Assembly (NCBI GenBank): GCA_002633005.1 | Contig: NMRA01000079.1 | Span: 1 to 56,735, forward strand | Origin: Phoronis australis | Taxonomy: Eukaryota > Phoronida > Phoronidae | Direction: 5' to 3' | Length of the DNA stretch: 56,735 nucleotides | Notes under the pieces: generated by a model | Told to the model about the DNA's origin: nothing | The model's input: only the letters and a program-made list of their open reading frames with translations | The model's database searches: none | Shown: positions 33,385 through 44,535 of the stretch, one piece after another | Layout of the letters: each line of letters begins with the position of its first letter | How positions within the stretch are numbered: position 1 is the first letter of the stretch | Made by a program: the position numbers and the translations under genes

Positions 33385-33861
33385 TCAACAAATTAAACCA
33401 GATGTGACTAATTGCACATGACAGCAAAATGCTATGAGCCACCACTGTCGAATATATGTTCAACATGTCAACAATACGACCAGATGACCTGGTTCGTGTA
33501 GAAAGCATTTTTATCAAGAATTTATTAGAAGAAACGTAACTCTGCATTCAGTATGATACCTAATCCGTAACACTACGATCGCCGCAATTTGGTCATGTTT
33601 ACTTTTCATGTTTCGAACCTAGTTTTCCGGAAAAAAACTTGTATCCTTCGTCAAACAACTCTTTGGTGCATTGACTTGTTCTTTAACTGTATTTTTCTAC
33701 GTCTCTGTGGTTAATTATTGACACATTTTTTAAGATTTATTATTCAGGTTGGACTCCAAAGACCGGCCATTTATCTCACGCAATGTAAATTTCCGCTTTG
33801 TTTATCGCATTGAGCCCCGCTTTGGATTTTAATGTCCGCCGCGTGAATTGGGTCTATGTGT
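33385..33861 (-). repeat. Dispersed repeat family D, copy 2 (inverted relative to copy 1)
   Basis: Reverse complement matches 5739-6178 over its length with moderate divergence and small indels. It begins right after the LINE 3' end. Noncoding in all frames; the 110-codon minus frame crossing it (33215-33547) also covers LINE and LTR sequence and is not a gene. Confidence 0.75.
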
Positions 33862-35200
33862 AACGCGCTGCTAGTAATAAGCTGCCCTGTTGCTCTAAGG
33901 TCTATCTTTCTCATACACTGTGTCGAGTTTTAAACTGAGTCAGGATTATACTTGACTATCCAGGTTGTTTATGACAGAATGTAGCAAACATTCTTACCAC
34001 GGGCACACTCCCTACCACACAAGCCAAAAAATCTTTCCACGCATGAAAACGTCTTACCACGAAGCCAGAAGTCAAGCCACATGAAAACCGGCAATCGTAC
34101 CACAAACGAATAAGATAGTAGTGTTAAGTGATCGTCAAAGGACGCAACCTTGTAAAAAGTCGGGCCCGCATTTCGGTCACCTGCATTGGAAATTGTCCGT
34201 GGTAAGGGGGTCTGTCTGTGGTTGAGTTGAATGTTGTATGTGTGATAAGGTTTTTTAGATGTGTAGTATGGGGGCCGCCCGTATTGAAAGTGGGTCTCCA
34301 CTCCCGGCATATACAAAATGCTTCGCAACCCGGGTTAAACGTGCCTGTACACGCTTTAATCTGGCGACTTACACCTGTGAACCACTACGTAGATATCAGT
34401 TTTAAAGCAAAAAATGTTTTCATTTTGTAATTAATAAAGGGCGTCTTTTTGGCGGAACGCTCAATCTTTATAAGAAGTATAATTATTCCTCTGACACATC
34501 TTATGTTATTACGACAATTTGGGAGGTTGACACAATTTTGGCCTGTACTATAGTCAACATTCTAGAATGGAGTGAAAAGTGGCACTTCCAGATAAAAAGC
34601 GGGACATCTGGATCGAAGGCAAAACTCAAGGGTGAACTGTTTGCTGCAACACACAAAAACGTCTTGACAGCATTTTTTATCCAATGGCAGTCGCAACTTC
34701 CAAAAGTGCACGGTGGTGTATCTTTTTTATTTGAACGGGAAATTGCAGGTGCCGCAAAACACATGAGACGTGCCCTTTTTTAGTTGAGCAGGAAAATATG
34801 GCTGTTGTGCGTGGGAAATTGCAATATTTCACGATAACATGTCAATTTTGCCATGTGACAAAAACCTGGACCTATTGATGATGTGGCGAGATGGCGGGGA
34901 AAACCCAAAAAGTGGGACAATATGCCAGGAGCGGGACAATTGGCAAGTACTTGTACAACGCACGCTGTCAGTAACACAAAGTATTGAATTGTATTTTTAC
35001 AAGATAAAATTTTCACTTTTTGAATTTTATTTTATGAGCAAAATTAAATACCACACACGTACACAAGGTAGGTAGGCATGAATTCTTTTCGAAATTTACG
35101 TAAACACACCTGTCAGTAGGGCCTAAATTTTTTATTTAAAATTGCAGAACAAACACTCAAAACCCAAAGCTTTCCATACAAAGTTGTGAAATGTTATTTT
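33862..35200. other. Gene-free stretch upstream of the 677-aa gene, with a short tandem repeat
   Basis: Around 34012-34100 two ~42-bp units (ACCAC..AAGCC..CCAC.CATGAAAAC) repeat in tandem. The remainder has overlapping short frames on both strands (34218-35075) without domains. The promoter and first noncoding exon of the 677-aa gene probably lie here or further upstream, but I see no clear TATA or exon. Confidence 0.4.
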
Positions 35201-35223
35201 TTACAGTCGCCGTTGTTTTTCAG
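35201..35223 (+). promoter_or_regulatory. Predicted 3' splice site(s) just before the 677-aa coding exon
   Basis: Two pyrimidine-rich AG sites, TTATTTTTTACAG ending at 35206 and CGTTGTTTTTCAG ending at 35223; the second leaves GAA before ATG. This favours a 5'UTR intron and argues against the in-frame ATG at 35191, which would lie in the pyrimidine tract. Confidence 0.55.
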
Positions 35224-35226
35224 GAA

Positions 35227-37260
35227 ATGAAAACACTTCTTGGCATTTACCTGATGCTTTGGGCAGTATTATACTCTACTAGGCCTTCTCAGGCTGAATC
35301 GACGTCATCACAACATGTAATTAATTGGCGGTTTGCCGGTATAATGCGAAGGAACAGCAAAGCAACACCAAATACTCCCACCGGAACTGTACTTGAAGTA
35401 TTTGTAAGGGAAAAAAAGGCCATTCTCAATGGTCCCTCGCAGTATTCTTTTGGCTGCAACGGGGAAGAGCCCGGGCCAGCTATTTCGAAACGGACATTCG
35501 AAGATGGAAAAATTCTCACTTACTTCAATCTGAGAAATGCTACAAATTTCCAAACGAGACGTTTCATTTGGGTAGAAAACAAATTTGGAAAACCTCTTTT
35601 GACCTATCACATTTGGTTTGACTTCTTTTCCTTTGGTTTATTTAACACGGATATCAAAGACATTGAGGTCAGTGTTTCAGAATCATGCAAGTGGGATGAT
35701 GATTCACAACTGTTCAAGGAACTCTTGCTCTCGTTGTCAGAGATATTGAAAAATACATCGCAACGCTCATCATTCTGTTATCGTAAATATGGTCCCGGTG
35801 GTTTCGAAAATACATATTGTTGTCAAATTTCTAATTCGAAAAGCTGTGAAACAATTGAGTGGAATCAAGAATTACGGTTGTGTATGGTTATATGTTTAAC
35901 CATTCTTTTCCCTGTGATCTTTTCCTATTTTCTCCCAAAAATCGAACCAGTTAAAGAACACGACGGTAACAAGCTCATCGGTCTGACTGGTACGACTCCA
36001 CTGCGATTAACACACCCCGTTCGATTCATTGTTTTAAATTTCAGAAAGTTTATCTGGAAATCTAAAGCATACGATATGTTTTTCTATCTTTTTTTCTGTG
36101 GGACGTATTACGTAATGATACGAATCCTGATATCCTTCTGGCCCTTTCCATTTCGCCAGCCCAATCGAACTATCAATGACTACAGTGACATTATTATCCA
36201 TTTGGTGTTGTCACTCTTGTTGATCGTAATGCCCATTTTTCACCTTCCATTGGCTCTGCGAGATACAAAACGTGACGACTTTTACAAAAAACCCGTCCTA
36301 GACCTGCCAAAAAATTTGAGATTTAAAGGGCCCCCATCTATTGAAAATATAATGCTTCACAGGATGACGTTATTTACTGAAAAGGAATTTTGGAAATATT
36401 GGTGTCGAACAATATGCAGATCGCCTAAATCCTTTATTAAAACCAGTTTCCAATTAGTATGTCTTTTGCCGATGCCTTTCTTTACAGTCTTTTCCTCATC
36501 AGTTGTCAAACGTCAAGACACAACCTGTTACAGCAAGTTTCTCCGATTCCTGATGTTCTTCTTGTATATAGCGTGGTATGGGTGTGTAGCTGCAAGTTGT
36601 TTCACAGTTGTTAGCTGTTTTGAATATACCATAAGGGGGTTAGTCAAAAATCAATCACACATATTTACTGATCTTTTGCTCATTTTGTTTGTGGTTTCTT
36701 TTATTTTTAAAGTTCTATATAACTTAGAACACCGGTACACCATTTATAATAAAATTATTTTTGAAGTTGCCGTCGAAAATTTAAATGAAGACTCTAAAAT
36801 GTTGGTCAAGGATAATGACGTTCTCTTCATATCTAAAAAATTGTACAGTCACATCATCGATAAGTTGTTTCCTGTTGGGCTTCGTGAACTCAAAGTATTG
36901 GCCAAACTTGTTGTAGGTGGGATATTTTTTGCATTTGTTCGTATAACGATTAACGATTTTAGTATCAAATGGTCGCCTTCCGGAGCTGCTGTTATTTCGA
37001 CGGCTGCCTTTGCTGTTCCAAACGTCTTGGAGTACTTTAACGTTGGAGCTGATGTGTCGGATTATCGCTTGAAATATAAAATTAGGAACACTATCGACGA
37101 TTTCATGGAAAAGACACATGGCGATGAGTTTGAGCATAGAGACAGTGCAGGGACAGAGCGAACGAACGACGCTAATGAAGATGAAGGAGACGATTCGTTG
37201 GTGACACTCCGAACTGGTGATCAAGAATACCCACTTCTGTATCGTGAAACTTCTGTTTAA
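35227..37260 (+). CDS. Uncharacterised multi-pass membrane protein with signal peptide, 677 aa
   Basis: One uninterrupted exon. The start at 35227 gives a good signal peptide (MKTLLGIYLMLWAVLYS...SQA, cut near residue 23). An ATG 12 codons upstream is in frame but falls in an apparent splice acceptor tract. Residues 24-215 form an extracellular domain with Cys 77, 154, 184, 198, 199 and 207 and sequons at N104 and N176. Hydrophobic segments: about 217-236, 282-304, 321-343, 407-425, 438-465, 478-499 and 557-578, with a weaker one at 585-600. The cytosolic or lumenal tail (about 605-677) is acidic (NEDEGDD). So it is a six- to eight-pass protein with a cysteine-rich ectodomain. I do not recognise the family: no GPCR class signature, channel filter or transporter motif is visible. 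Intact length and lack of stops in a repeat-rich setting support a functional gene. Function unknown. Confidence 0.8.
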   Translation: MKTLLGIYLMLWAVLYSTRPSQAESTSSQHVINWRFAGIMRRNSKATPNTPTGTVLEVFVREKKAILNGPSQYSFGCNGEEPGPAISKRTFEDGKILTYFNLRNATNFQTRRFIWVENKFGKPLLTYHIWFDFFSFGLFNTDIKDIEVSVSESCKWDDDSQLFKELLLSLSEILKNTSQRSSFCYRKYGPGGFENTYCCQISNSKSCETIEWNQELRLCMVICLTILFPVIFSYFLPKIEPVKEHDGNKLIGLTGTTPLRLTHPVRFIVLNFRKFIWKSKAYDMFFYLFFCGTYYVMIRILISFWPFPFRQPNRTINDYSDIIIHLVLSLLLIVMPIFHLPLALRDTKRDDFYKKPVLDLPKNLRFKGPPSIENIMLHRMTLFTEKEFWKYWCRTICRSPKSFIKTSFQLVCLLPMPFFTVFSSSVVKRQDTTCYSKFLRFLMFFLYIAWYGCVAASCFTVVSCFEYTIRGLVKNQSHIFTDLLLILFVVSFIFKVLYNLEHRYTIYNKIIFEVAVENLNEDSKMLVKDNDVLFISKKLYSHIIDKLFPVGLRELKVLAKLVVGGIFFAFVRITINDFSIKWSPSGAAVISTAAFAVPNVLEYFNVGADVSDYRLKYKIRNTIDDFMEKTHGDEFEHRDSAGTERTNDANEDEGDDSLVTLRTGDQEYPLLYRETSV

Positions 37261-37682
37261 ACTAAATTGTTCATAACTTCAATACAGCCAAGTTCCCGTC
37301 GCTCTAGCGAGAAGAAGTAACCATGGCTCCTACTTTCTATTGTGTTACGGAAGTCTTTTCCGGACCACGCCAGAGACAGTCACAAATTTAAACATTTTTC
37401 TAGGTACATATTCGGTCTTAAGATCCAAAAACTCATGCATTGCTTATAAATATTGTTGCTTCTGATTTCCATATCTGTGCATGTTTTTGTTTATATATGT
37501 TCGTAATAGCATATCTAAATATTTGAATAGTATTACTTACATTAGATGCTAGTTACATATATATAGCTCTATGTACATGTACATGTATACTACTTTCATC
37601 CATGAACTGTCTACAACCCAGATATAATGCTTCGCGAGTTATGGCTTTGTCATTATTTCTTTGTATGCCTTGCGTATTCTTA

Positions 37683-37688
37683 AATAAA
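37683..37688 (+). terminator. Candidate polyadenylation signal for the 677-aa gene
   Basis: AATAAA about 420 bp after the stop codon, the first clear signal downstream. The 3'UTR in between has no other feature. Confidence 0.4.
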
Positions 37689-38259
37689 TATATATCACCT
37701 TAAACATTTCCAGAAATGCCGAGTTTTTGGTAGACAGTCAGATGGGTTTGCATTCCTATCCCGTTTTCCAGAAATAGTTTGGCGTTCTTGTTTGTTTTTG
37801 CATTTATTGATTTAGAGCGTAAGCCTTAATTGTCTCCGAAGGTTTGATACTTTCACTGAATATCGTTTGAAATCCATCGCTGAGCATAAAAATTTTCGGC
37901 CTGTCGCCAACGTATTGTGTCGCTTGGGCTTAACTCTAAAATTACTTGCCGGACACAGGGAGTTTGCGAGTAAGGTGGTATTTGAAACTATCCAGGTTCA
38001 ACAGCCGGGGAGGTCGACGGTCACAGGTTTGTCTTCTATAAAAGCAAAAGAAAATACATACATATAAGGAAATAAAACTATTTTGCCTTAAAGTGCTTCG
38101 AATAACTATTGAAATAGTGCACGTGAAATTTTTTACTACCTATTTGGTGTGATTTCATTTGGTAATGTTTCAATTATTCCTGTGTATTTTGAAATAAGAA
38201 TTTCAATCAAAATTCCAACCAAGATAATATTAGCCAAAAGAAACAAGCCAACTTGTTCC
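37689..38259. other. Gene-free stretch
   Basis: Contains a 66-codon frame (37867-38067) without a domain. Nothing else recognised. Confidence 0.4.
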
Positions 38260-39760
38260 CCTCTATAGCGGCCGATGTTGAGAGAGTATACCCTCAGTCG
38301 GATGACTTTTCTACGGACTGAAAAACTTCAAGATTTTGGAAAGTCATTGCTTGATATTTGTTGCGAGATGAATATCCTTTGTCTGACTGCGGAATCGGAG
38401 GTAGACTGGAAATGCCGAGCAAGAATTCACGTGTTGCACTGCCTAAGGATGCAGTACCGTTGATTGCATGATTTTTTCGTCAGAGCTGCATGTATTTCCA
38501 AATGTTCTTGATTTTAATGTTAACGCCTGGGATGAGTCGAGCTATTAACCAATATTCTGTACACCTGGAGTTACGATTGACTTTGTTAATACTCCCGGTG
38601 TAAACCTTCCTGCAAGTAATGATTATTGTAATCTGCATACATTTAGAAAGATTGTGTGGAATGACATTTTGCGCCCTAGTTTTAATGAAAATTTCAATAT
38701 ACTCTATGAGAACTTAACAACAGATATGATGACTTCTTGTCGAATGATGATGTAGAGGGAGTTATGCAGCTTCTTGAGACGGCACTCATATCGTCTGGTT
38801 TAGATATGGTTCGTGAACAATCCGGTAGAGGGAGCAACTGTCCTAACTCTCAAAGGCCATGGTGGGACCACGAGATTGAAAAGTTGAAACACCAGAGGAG
38901 GTCTATCCGATTGAAATTTAGGCAGTTTAAGTTGCAGGAATATCTTGCCCTGTATAAAATTCTGCGGTCAAGGACAAGGAACTTTTTGAAGAAAAACCAA
39001 ACGGGTTTTCGAAATGAATACTCCAAAGTTAATCACATGTTATTATTTCTATATAGAGTTTTGCGCAAAAATGCTTAAGCAAGCAGAGATGTCGTTTTTA
39101 ACGTTGCTTTGTCATTTTCGCTGAGATCTTTGATACTATCCCACATTATTGTTGATCGTTTTGGCTACAAAACATTGGAATTCACTGGAAAATGCTAACC
39201 ATTTTGAAGTCTATGTACAGTCAATTAAGAGCATGTATGCGAGCTGATGTTGATTTTACAGACTATTTCAAAAATTCAAAAGGTATTAATCAAAGCTGTT
39301 TTTAAATCCATTCCTCTTTAGTATGTTTTTGAAAGAATGTTTGGATTACACCGTGAATGTCTGCAATCGTGGAATTATTATGAATGAGAATATGTACCAG
39401 AAAGAGGACGTCTTTTATATCAATCATTTGAAATGATTTTCAAGCTTGTTCAGTAACATGATGGCGGTCGCAGAAACAATTGAATACTTTGTACAGGTAC
39501 TGTGTAGATTGGACATGGACGTAAACCCAAAAAAGTGTATGTAGGTATGGTTTTGGTCTGGTGTGTTTGCAACACAGTGTCCAGTGTGAGGAATTGTTTT
39601 TCATACATTGTAACTCTTGAACAGAGGCTCAGAAACTGACAATTTACAGGAGTGGGACAACATTAAGCTGTATAGTACTAAATTCGAAACTTTAATCAAA
39701 AACGATTTTGGATTTGAATCGCAACTAGCTTTGCCAATACCATTTAGTTTTGTTACCTCT
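38260..39760 (+). pseudogene. Non-LTR retrotransposon remnant (endonuclease to RT)
   Basis: Read across several frames. Endonuclease end: GCSTVDCMIFSSEL, VLDFNVNAWDESSY (His of the SDH box changed) near 38440-38550. Linker: HTFRKIVWND and PWWDHEIEKLKHQRRSIRLKFRQF (38737-39078, the longest open piece). Reverse transcriptase: a degenerate motif A region near 39120 (LRSLILSHIIVD), then SMYARADVDFTDYFKNSKG and NQSCFLNPFLFSMFLKE (from the usual K/RQGC.LSPFLF). A late piece near 39510 reads LDMDVNPKKC. Many stops and indels. It is a different lineage from the 20.6-kb LINE, judged by the GFTDYF..GIxQGCxLSPFLF type block; clade not assigned. Confidence 0.8.
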
Positions 39761-41379
39761 ATGGTAAGACTCTAAGTCCTCCGCTGGTGCTCTGTCTTGA
39801 AGTCACGTTGGAGACTAACATGTTCAACTTGACTAATCACGATACATACCATAACTAATATTATAGCTTTTTAGAACGAAATGTAACCTTAGAAATCCAA
39901 GCTCGTTTAGCTTCGGTCGAGCCATTGATAATGATGGTCAACATCTTGGAGCAGTCTGATCAATTTCTAGCACACACCGTGTGGTTCCCGGGTTGACATA
40001 CTTTCAACTGAACTCTCCCTCCTTGGATCATTGGTGTCTGTCATGCCTTGTCGTAAGGTTATCACCTACTCGATTTAAACATAAATACAACTATTTCGGT
40101 GCTTACATGTACCTACTACAAAATGCTAACTTATGAAATGTGGGATCAGCGAATTCATTTTTTCTGTTATTGTCACGAAAACAGAAGCAACTCTGACAAA
40201 GATGCGAAATTGACATGGGTTACTGACAAGTCGCCACCTGGCGTTAAATTAATCGAAATCTTTTTGAAACTAGATCAATTTCTGTGCACACTGTTAGCTT
40301 ATCAAAGAACTCAAAGACTGGAATGCCTGCGCGTGACAAATCCATTCTGGCCGCAAGTTTTGATATACTATAGTGGTTATATGGGCTGCGCAGCACTGAA
40401 ATAAGTGGGGCTGGGGCTAATTTCCGATGCTCTAAGCCTCCTCCATTAAGATGGTCCTGTTACCGGGGGAGGGGTACTCTAATAGAAGAGGTACAGGGTA
40501 CAGGGGACTTGCCGCCAAAAGGGTACCATTTTCGAAAAAAAATACCCTCTGAAAAGGTGTTTTTTTGAATTTTTAAAACAAAAATGTGCAAAAATGGGTT
40601 GGTATCTTAATTTTCAGAGAGGCAATTCAGTCCAAAGTGTTCGATTACCCCCTTCTTCCGTTCAGTTTTTTGGTGTGTTTATTGTTTACTGCAATAAATT
40701 AAGACAGCAACGAAAAGGAGACGCACGATGTTTAACAAATATTCATATTATCTGACATGACTGAGTATTCGACAGAGCAAAAAAAATTAATGTTGTTTTG
40801 TCTGTTGTCGCTTACTCTTGCAATTGAACAAGTTAAACACTGGTTGTCTAGTTTACGCAGCTCAGTAACCAACAAGAAGACAAACGATATTTTGGTATGT
40901 CTTGATTGACAGAGCTAAAATTGTTTCACCTGTTGTCGTTTACGCCTACAAACTTATTAATAATATCAAGGAGGTTTATTTTATCCAACCGTTCTCCATG
41001 ACTGTTCAGAATGCTCAAGTTCATGAATCTGTCCTATCCCATAGTTGATCGTCACCACGTGTTTACTCTCCTTGCGGTAGAAAACGTTCTCTCTACCGAC
41101 GCACTGGTAGCAGGGTTCACTAAAACAAGTTGGAAAAGCGTTACTACATTGTTGATGTAAAATAGTAAAACTAGTAAAACTAAAATGACGAGCGTCGGTA
41201 CTAAAATATATTAAAATACCCCAACGTATCGAGCAATGCGCTCTTTCTCTGAATACATGTGGATACATCTAAAATAAAGCGACACAGGGGACCACATAGT
41301 GACATACATGTACAATAAACGTGAACAATATTAACACAACAGGACATAGCAACTACCAGTGGGGTAGGCCTACGTATGA
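39761..41379. other. Gene-free stretch
   Basis: A 101-codon frame (40099-40404, +) and a 95-codon frame (40981-41268, -) have no recognised domain. G-rich and A-rich short tracts near 40460-40570. No RNA gene seen. Confidence 0.4.
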
Positions 41380-41394
41380 CGAGACAGAGTCAGG

Positions 41395-42180
41395 TTATTC
41401 GCTGTCGCCGTATATGCACTGACGATGCGGATTTCTGTAGAGAAATTTCACTGGCCACTGGCGGCCATTGTTGTTTCATGAACCGTAGAGACGTCTAGCG
41501 GGTTTGGGGGAAAAATAATATTGCTGATACATGTACTCGTGGTCAGTGGTCACAGAGACAAGATATTTTATCTGTCCATGTAGTTCATATAGATTTCCCA
41601 TAGTAAATACTTCTGAGGTGAGTGCTGTGTTAAATAACTTCAAAACAAGATACGGCGGCTGCAGTTCCTAAAAAGAGGATCAAAGGAGCTTTTTGCGCTG
41701 CAGCAACAATCACTTGAAAAATCGGGACTTGCACTTCTCCCCAATGATAAAGACAGGTGAGATATACGAGTGATTGGAAGAATTCTTTTTGTAAAAATGC
41801 TGCCAGTCAACCATTGATGTTGGCAAAGCGATTTGAACTTGTCTTACCTTTAAGTTTCAAGGCTTTATTTGATTACTCAAAGCAAAATTGTGGTAATCAG
41901 ATACATGGCCGGGATGATGGGTACTTGATTTTATAGCCAGTTACTACCAATGAATTACGCCGTTATTCAGTGGTAGTAACTGGTTCTCAAATGAATCTTG
42001 AGTGAGGGACACACCTATCAAACTATAACCGAAATTGTCTTGAATGTGTTTCATGACTTAGAGCCTGCTGATAACTTGTGTTTCTATTCTATGATTGGAT
42101 CTAAATTGTAATTTCTTTCATTTCTTCAATTCATTTTCTGTTTATACATTCAGATCCAAGAGATAGGTGATAAACAGCAA
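41395..42180 (+). repeat. Tandem segmental duplication, copy 1
   Basis: Blocks in order match copy 2 about 1.9 kb downstream: GGCCACTGGCGGCCATTG, TTGTTTCATGAACCGTAGAG, ACGTCTAGCGGGT, then CTTTTTGCGCTGCAGCAACA, AATGATAAAGACAGGTGA, GCTGCCAGTCA and TACATTCAGATC. AGGTGA after AATGATAAAGAC resembles a splice donor, so the blocks may be exon-bearing, but no open frame is shared. Confidence 0.7.
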
Positions 42181-42324
42181 ATGTGAGGATCTTCTAAGGA
42201 GAAATGCTGTGATGTTAACTTAGTCCAGTAGACTAGTATGGGCTTAAGTCTTTACTGTATTGGACCTTCATTGTACTTTGAAGGACCTATAATCCCAAGG
42301 GTCATTACTTGAAAAATATATCAA

Positions 42325-42357
42325 NNNNNNNNNNNNNNNNNNNNNNNNNNNNNNNNN
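42325..42357. other. Assembly gap (33 Ns)
   Basis: Run of N directly followed by an A tract and mini-hairpin units, so the gap probably reflects difficult repeats rather than lost genes. A second 3-N gap is at 46414-46416 in a C/T tract. Confidence 0.95.
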
Positions 42358-42372
42358 AAAAAAAAAAAAACA

Positions 42373-42528
42373 AACTTAGTGGAAGAGCAACATACTTGGC
42401 GAAATTTATTTCGCCAAGTAAAAAAAACTTGCTGTCAGAGCAACATACTTGACGGAATTCGAAGAATTCCGCCAAGTAAAAACTTGCTGTCAAAGCAACA
42501 TACTTGGCGGAAGAATTCCGCCAAGTAA
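42373..42528. repeat. Mini-hairpin array, three units next to the gap
   Basis: Same units as at 28447-28890. The first has ACTTGGCGAAAT / ATTTCGCCAAGT arms, the second an expanded centre (GACGGAATTCGAAGAATTCCGCC), and the third the ACTTGGCGGAA / TTCCGCCAAGT palindrome. Lead sequences CTTAGTGGAAGAGCAACAT and CTTGCTGTCAGAGCAACAT alternate, as they do in the 28-kb array. Confidence 0.85.
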
Positions 42529-43181
42529 TCAGGCGTTATTGCAAAGCAACATTACTACGAAGGGTGATTACTTAGCTACATTAATGGGAAAGAGTGAGTG
42601 ACGTTGCGTAGACAATATTGTTGATGCCACATATTTTTCCTGCATGTTGTATTTGTTATAATGTAAATGATACTTTTTCCAACCAATAGATCACAGCTAC
42701 GCCACGAGTGAGCCCAGTGAAACAATCCCATCTGCTGAGCACCATACTTAGGTGAGGTAATAGGACATAATTGATAATGACCACAATTTCATCATCCATG
42801 ACTGATGGTTTTGTTATACCTATTGTATTGCTACCTGAAGCTCATCTCTGTACTTACTATAGTTATAAAAAAGTGGACGCTATTGTTATATCTATTGTAT
42901 TGCTACGTGACGCTAACCTCTCTACTTACTATAGTTACTCTGTTGGTTTTGATTTCATGACTTGGATGTATACTTTTATTGATTTGAAATGGTATTTTAA
43001 GTATTTGTTTGGTTTAACACACTTGGTATTTTCAAGCCCTTTGATTAAAAAATATGCTGAAAATCAGAGAATGAGTGTTGAGTCAGGCTGTTTGTTAAAA
43101 ATGTAGGTGTGGACAAGTAGACAGTTTTAGGCAGTTAATATGTGTAGATACCTTAAATGTATTTTTGTATTCATTCATTTC

Positions 43182-43322
43182 AGAAAGTTGTTGATGCCGA
43201 AATGTCTGCACCCAGCGGTCCCTATTGTGCCTGTAACTGTAGAGGGAATTGTCAGTGGTGCTGTCGGATTAGGCATGGCGCCAGTAACTGCAGTATCTTT
43301 GGTGCTACCATCAGAGACTGTA
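43182..43322 (+). other. Possible cysteine-rich coding exon or exon remnant
   Basis: After a good acceptor (TTCATTCATTTCAG ending near 43181) one frame reads VVDAEMSAPSGPYCACNCRG, then NCQWCCRIRHGASNCSIFG, and stops at 43323. The C-x-C-x-C pattern is suggestive, but there is no donor before the stop and no family recognised. Confidence 0.2.
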
Positions 43323-43329
43323 GATAGGG

Positions 43330-43805
43330 AGTCAGTCCACCCAGCGAAATCCCATCGGACGGCCACTGGCGGACATTGTTGTTTCAAGGACCGTAGAGAC
43401 GTCTAGCGAGTGTGCGTGCAATAAACAAATGTGGCAAGATATCACTGACTGCTCCCGTTAGTAAAAAGCAATGGTACTTTTTGCACTGCCTACGGCTGCA
43501 GCAACAGTTAATTGAAAATTCGTGACTTATGCATTTTTGCTTCCTCAATGATTAAGATAGGTGATGTTCATGCTTGAAACAGAGGATATTTCTGCGTGAA
43601 ACTGTTGCCAGTCATTTAGTGATGGACTGGGTGATTTGAACTTAATGTCTTTACTGTTTCCTGCATTCGATTGCTGATATAGAAAATTATCATAAATTGT
43701 TTGCATGATTTTTAGAATTACTGATTAGTATTATCTATGCCCATTGATGCTTCTAATTTTTTCATTTCGTTCTGCAGTCTTAATACATTCAGATCTAAAA
43801 GATCA
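43330..43805 (+). repeat. Tandem segmental duplication, copy 2
   Basis: Matches 41395-42180 with indels: GGCCACTGGCGGACATTG, TTGTTTCAAGGACCGTAGAG, ACGTCTAGCGAGT, CTTTTTGCACTGCC..GCAGCAACA, AATGATTAAGATAGGTGA, TTGCCAGTCA and TACATTCAGATC. Copies have diverged substantially. An 88-codon frame across its left end (43140-43406) has no recognised domain. Confidence 0.7.
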
Positions 43806-44535
43806 TTATATTTACTATTATTTACTAATTTTTAGTAATTTTATTTTTGTTTTTATCATATATTTGTTTTTATATCTATTCTTGATTATTTATTATTATT
43901 ATTTTTGTTTATTTTCTATTACTTATTTAAATTATTTCTTGTGATCCCATACAGTCAACATCCTGGCTGTCGTTGATCAATAATATATATAATATGACCA
44001 TGATATGGACTTCAGTGCATAATAAATATTACTTTTATAGTTTGGTAACCTACTTGATTATTTTCCATAGGAAGTGGTGAAGGAAGTGTTCTTTTAAAGG
44101 CACATTGAGCCATACTTCTGTGAGCACTTCGGTAGTATGTGTAGTACTTTGGAAACTTGTTACACTCCAGTGACGATGTCGTTTGTTTAGACTTTTGTTT
44201 TGACATGGGTCTTAAAACATCAAGTCAGGATATAAGGCGTCGTTATGTTATTTACTTTGAAGTTGGCCTGCCGAACTAACTACTGATAGTTGATTTTAAA
44301 AATGTGAATGATTTACGAGAGCTGGAAAGCATCGTAAAAAATACCCGAAATGGATTGCGTATTCAATAGGCATTTTGGCTGTTTTATGGGGGCATGCAGG
44401 CAGGTTTACTGGACTTCTGGCAGGAATTCCATCTCTTGCTGGTTTGGAACCCCTACCCCTCTTGCCTCCAGTTTCATTCACCACAACTCACCCCAATTCG
44501 CTACCCATTTCAGATACCATCGGGCACGGATGCTT

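Noticed and set aside
35191-35226. Using the first in-frame ATG (35191) for the membrane protein
   Set aside because: Those codons coincide with a pyrimidine tract ending in TTTTTCAG, and the signal peptide fits the next Met at 35227.
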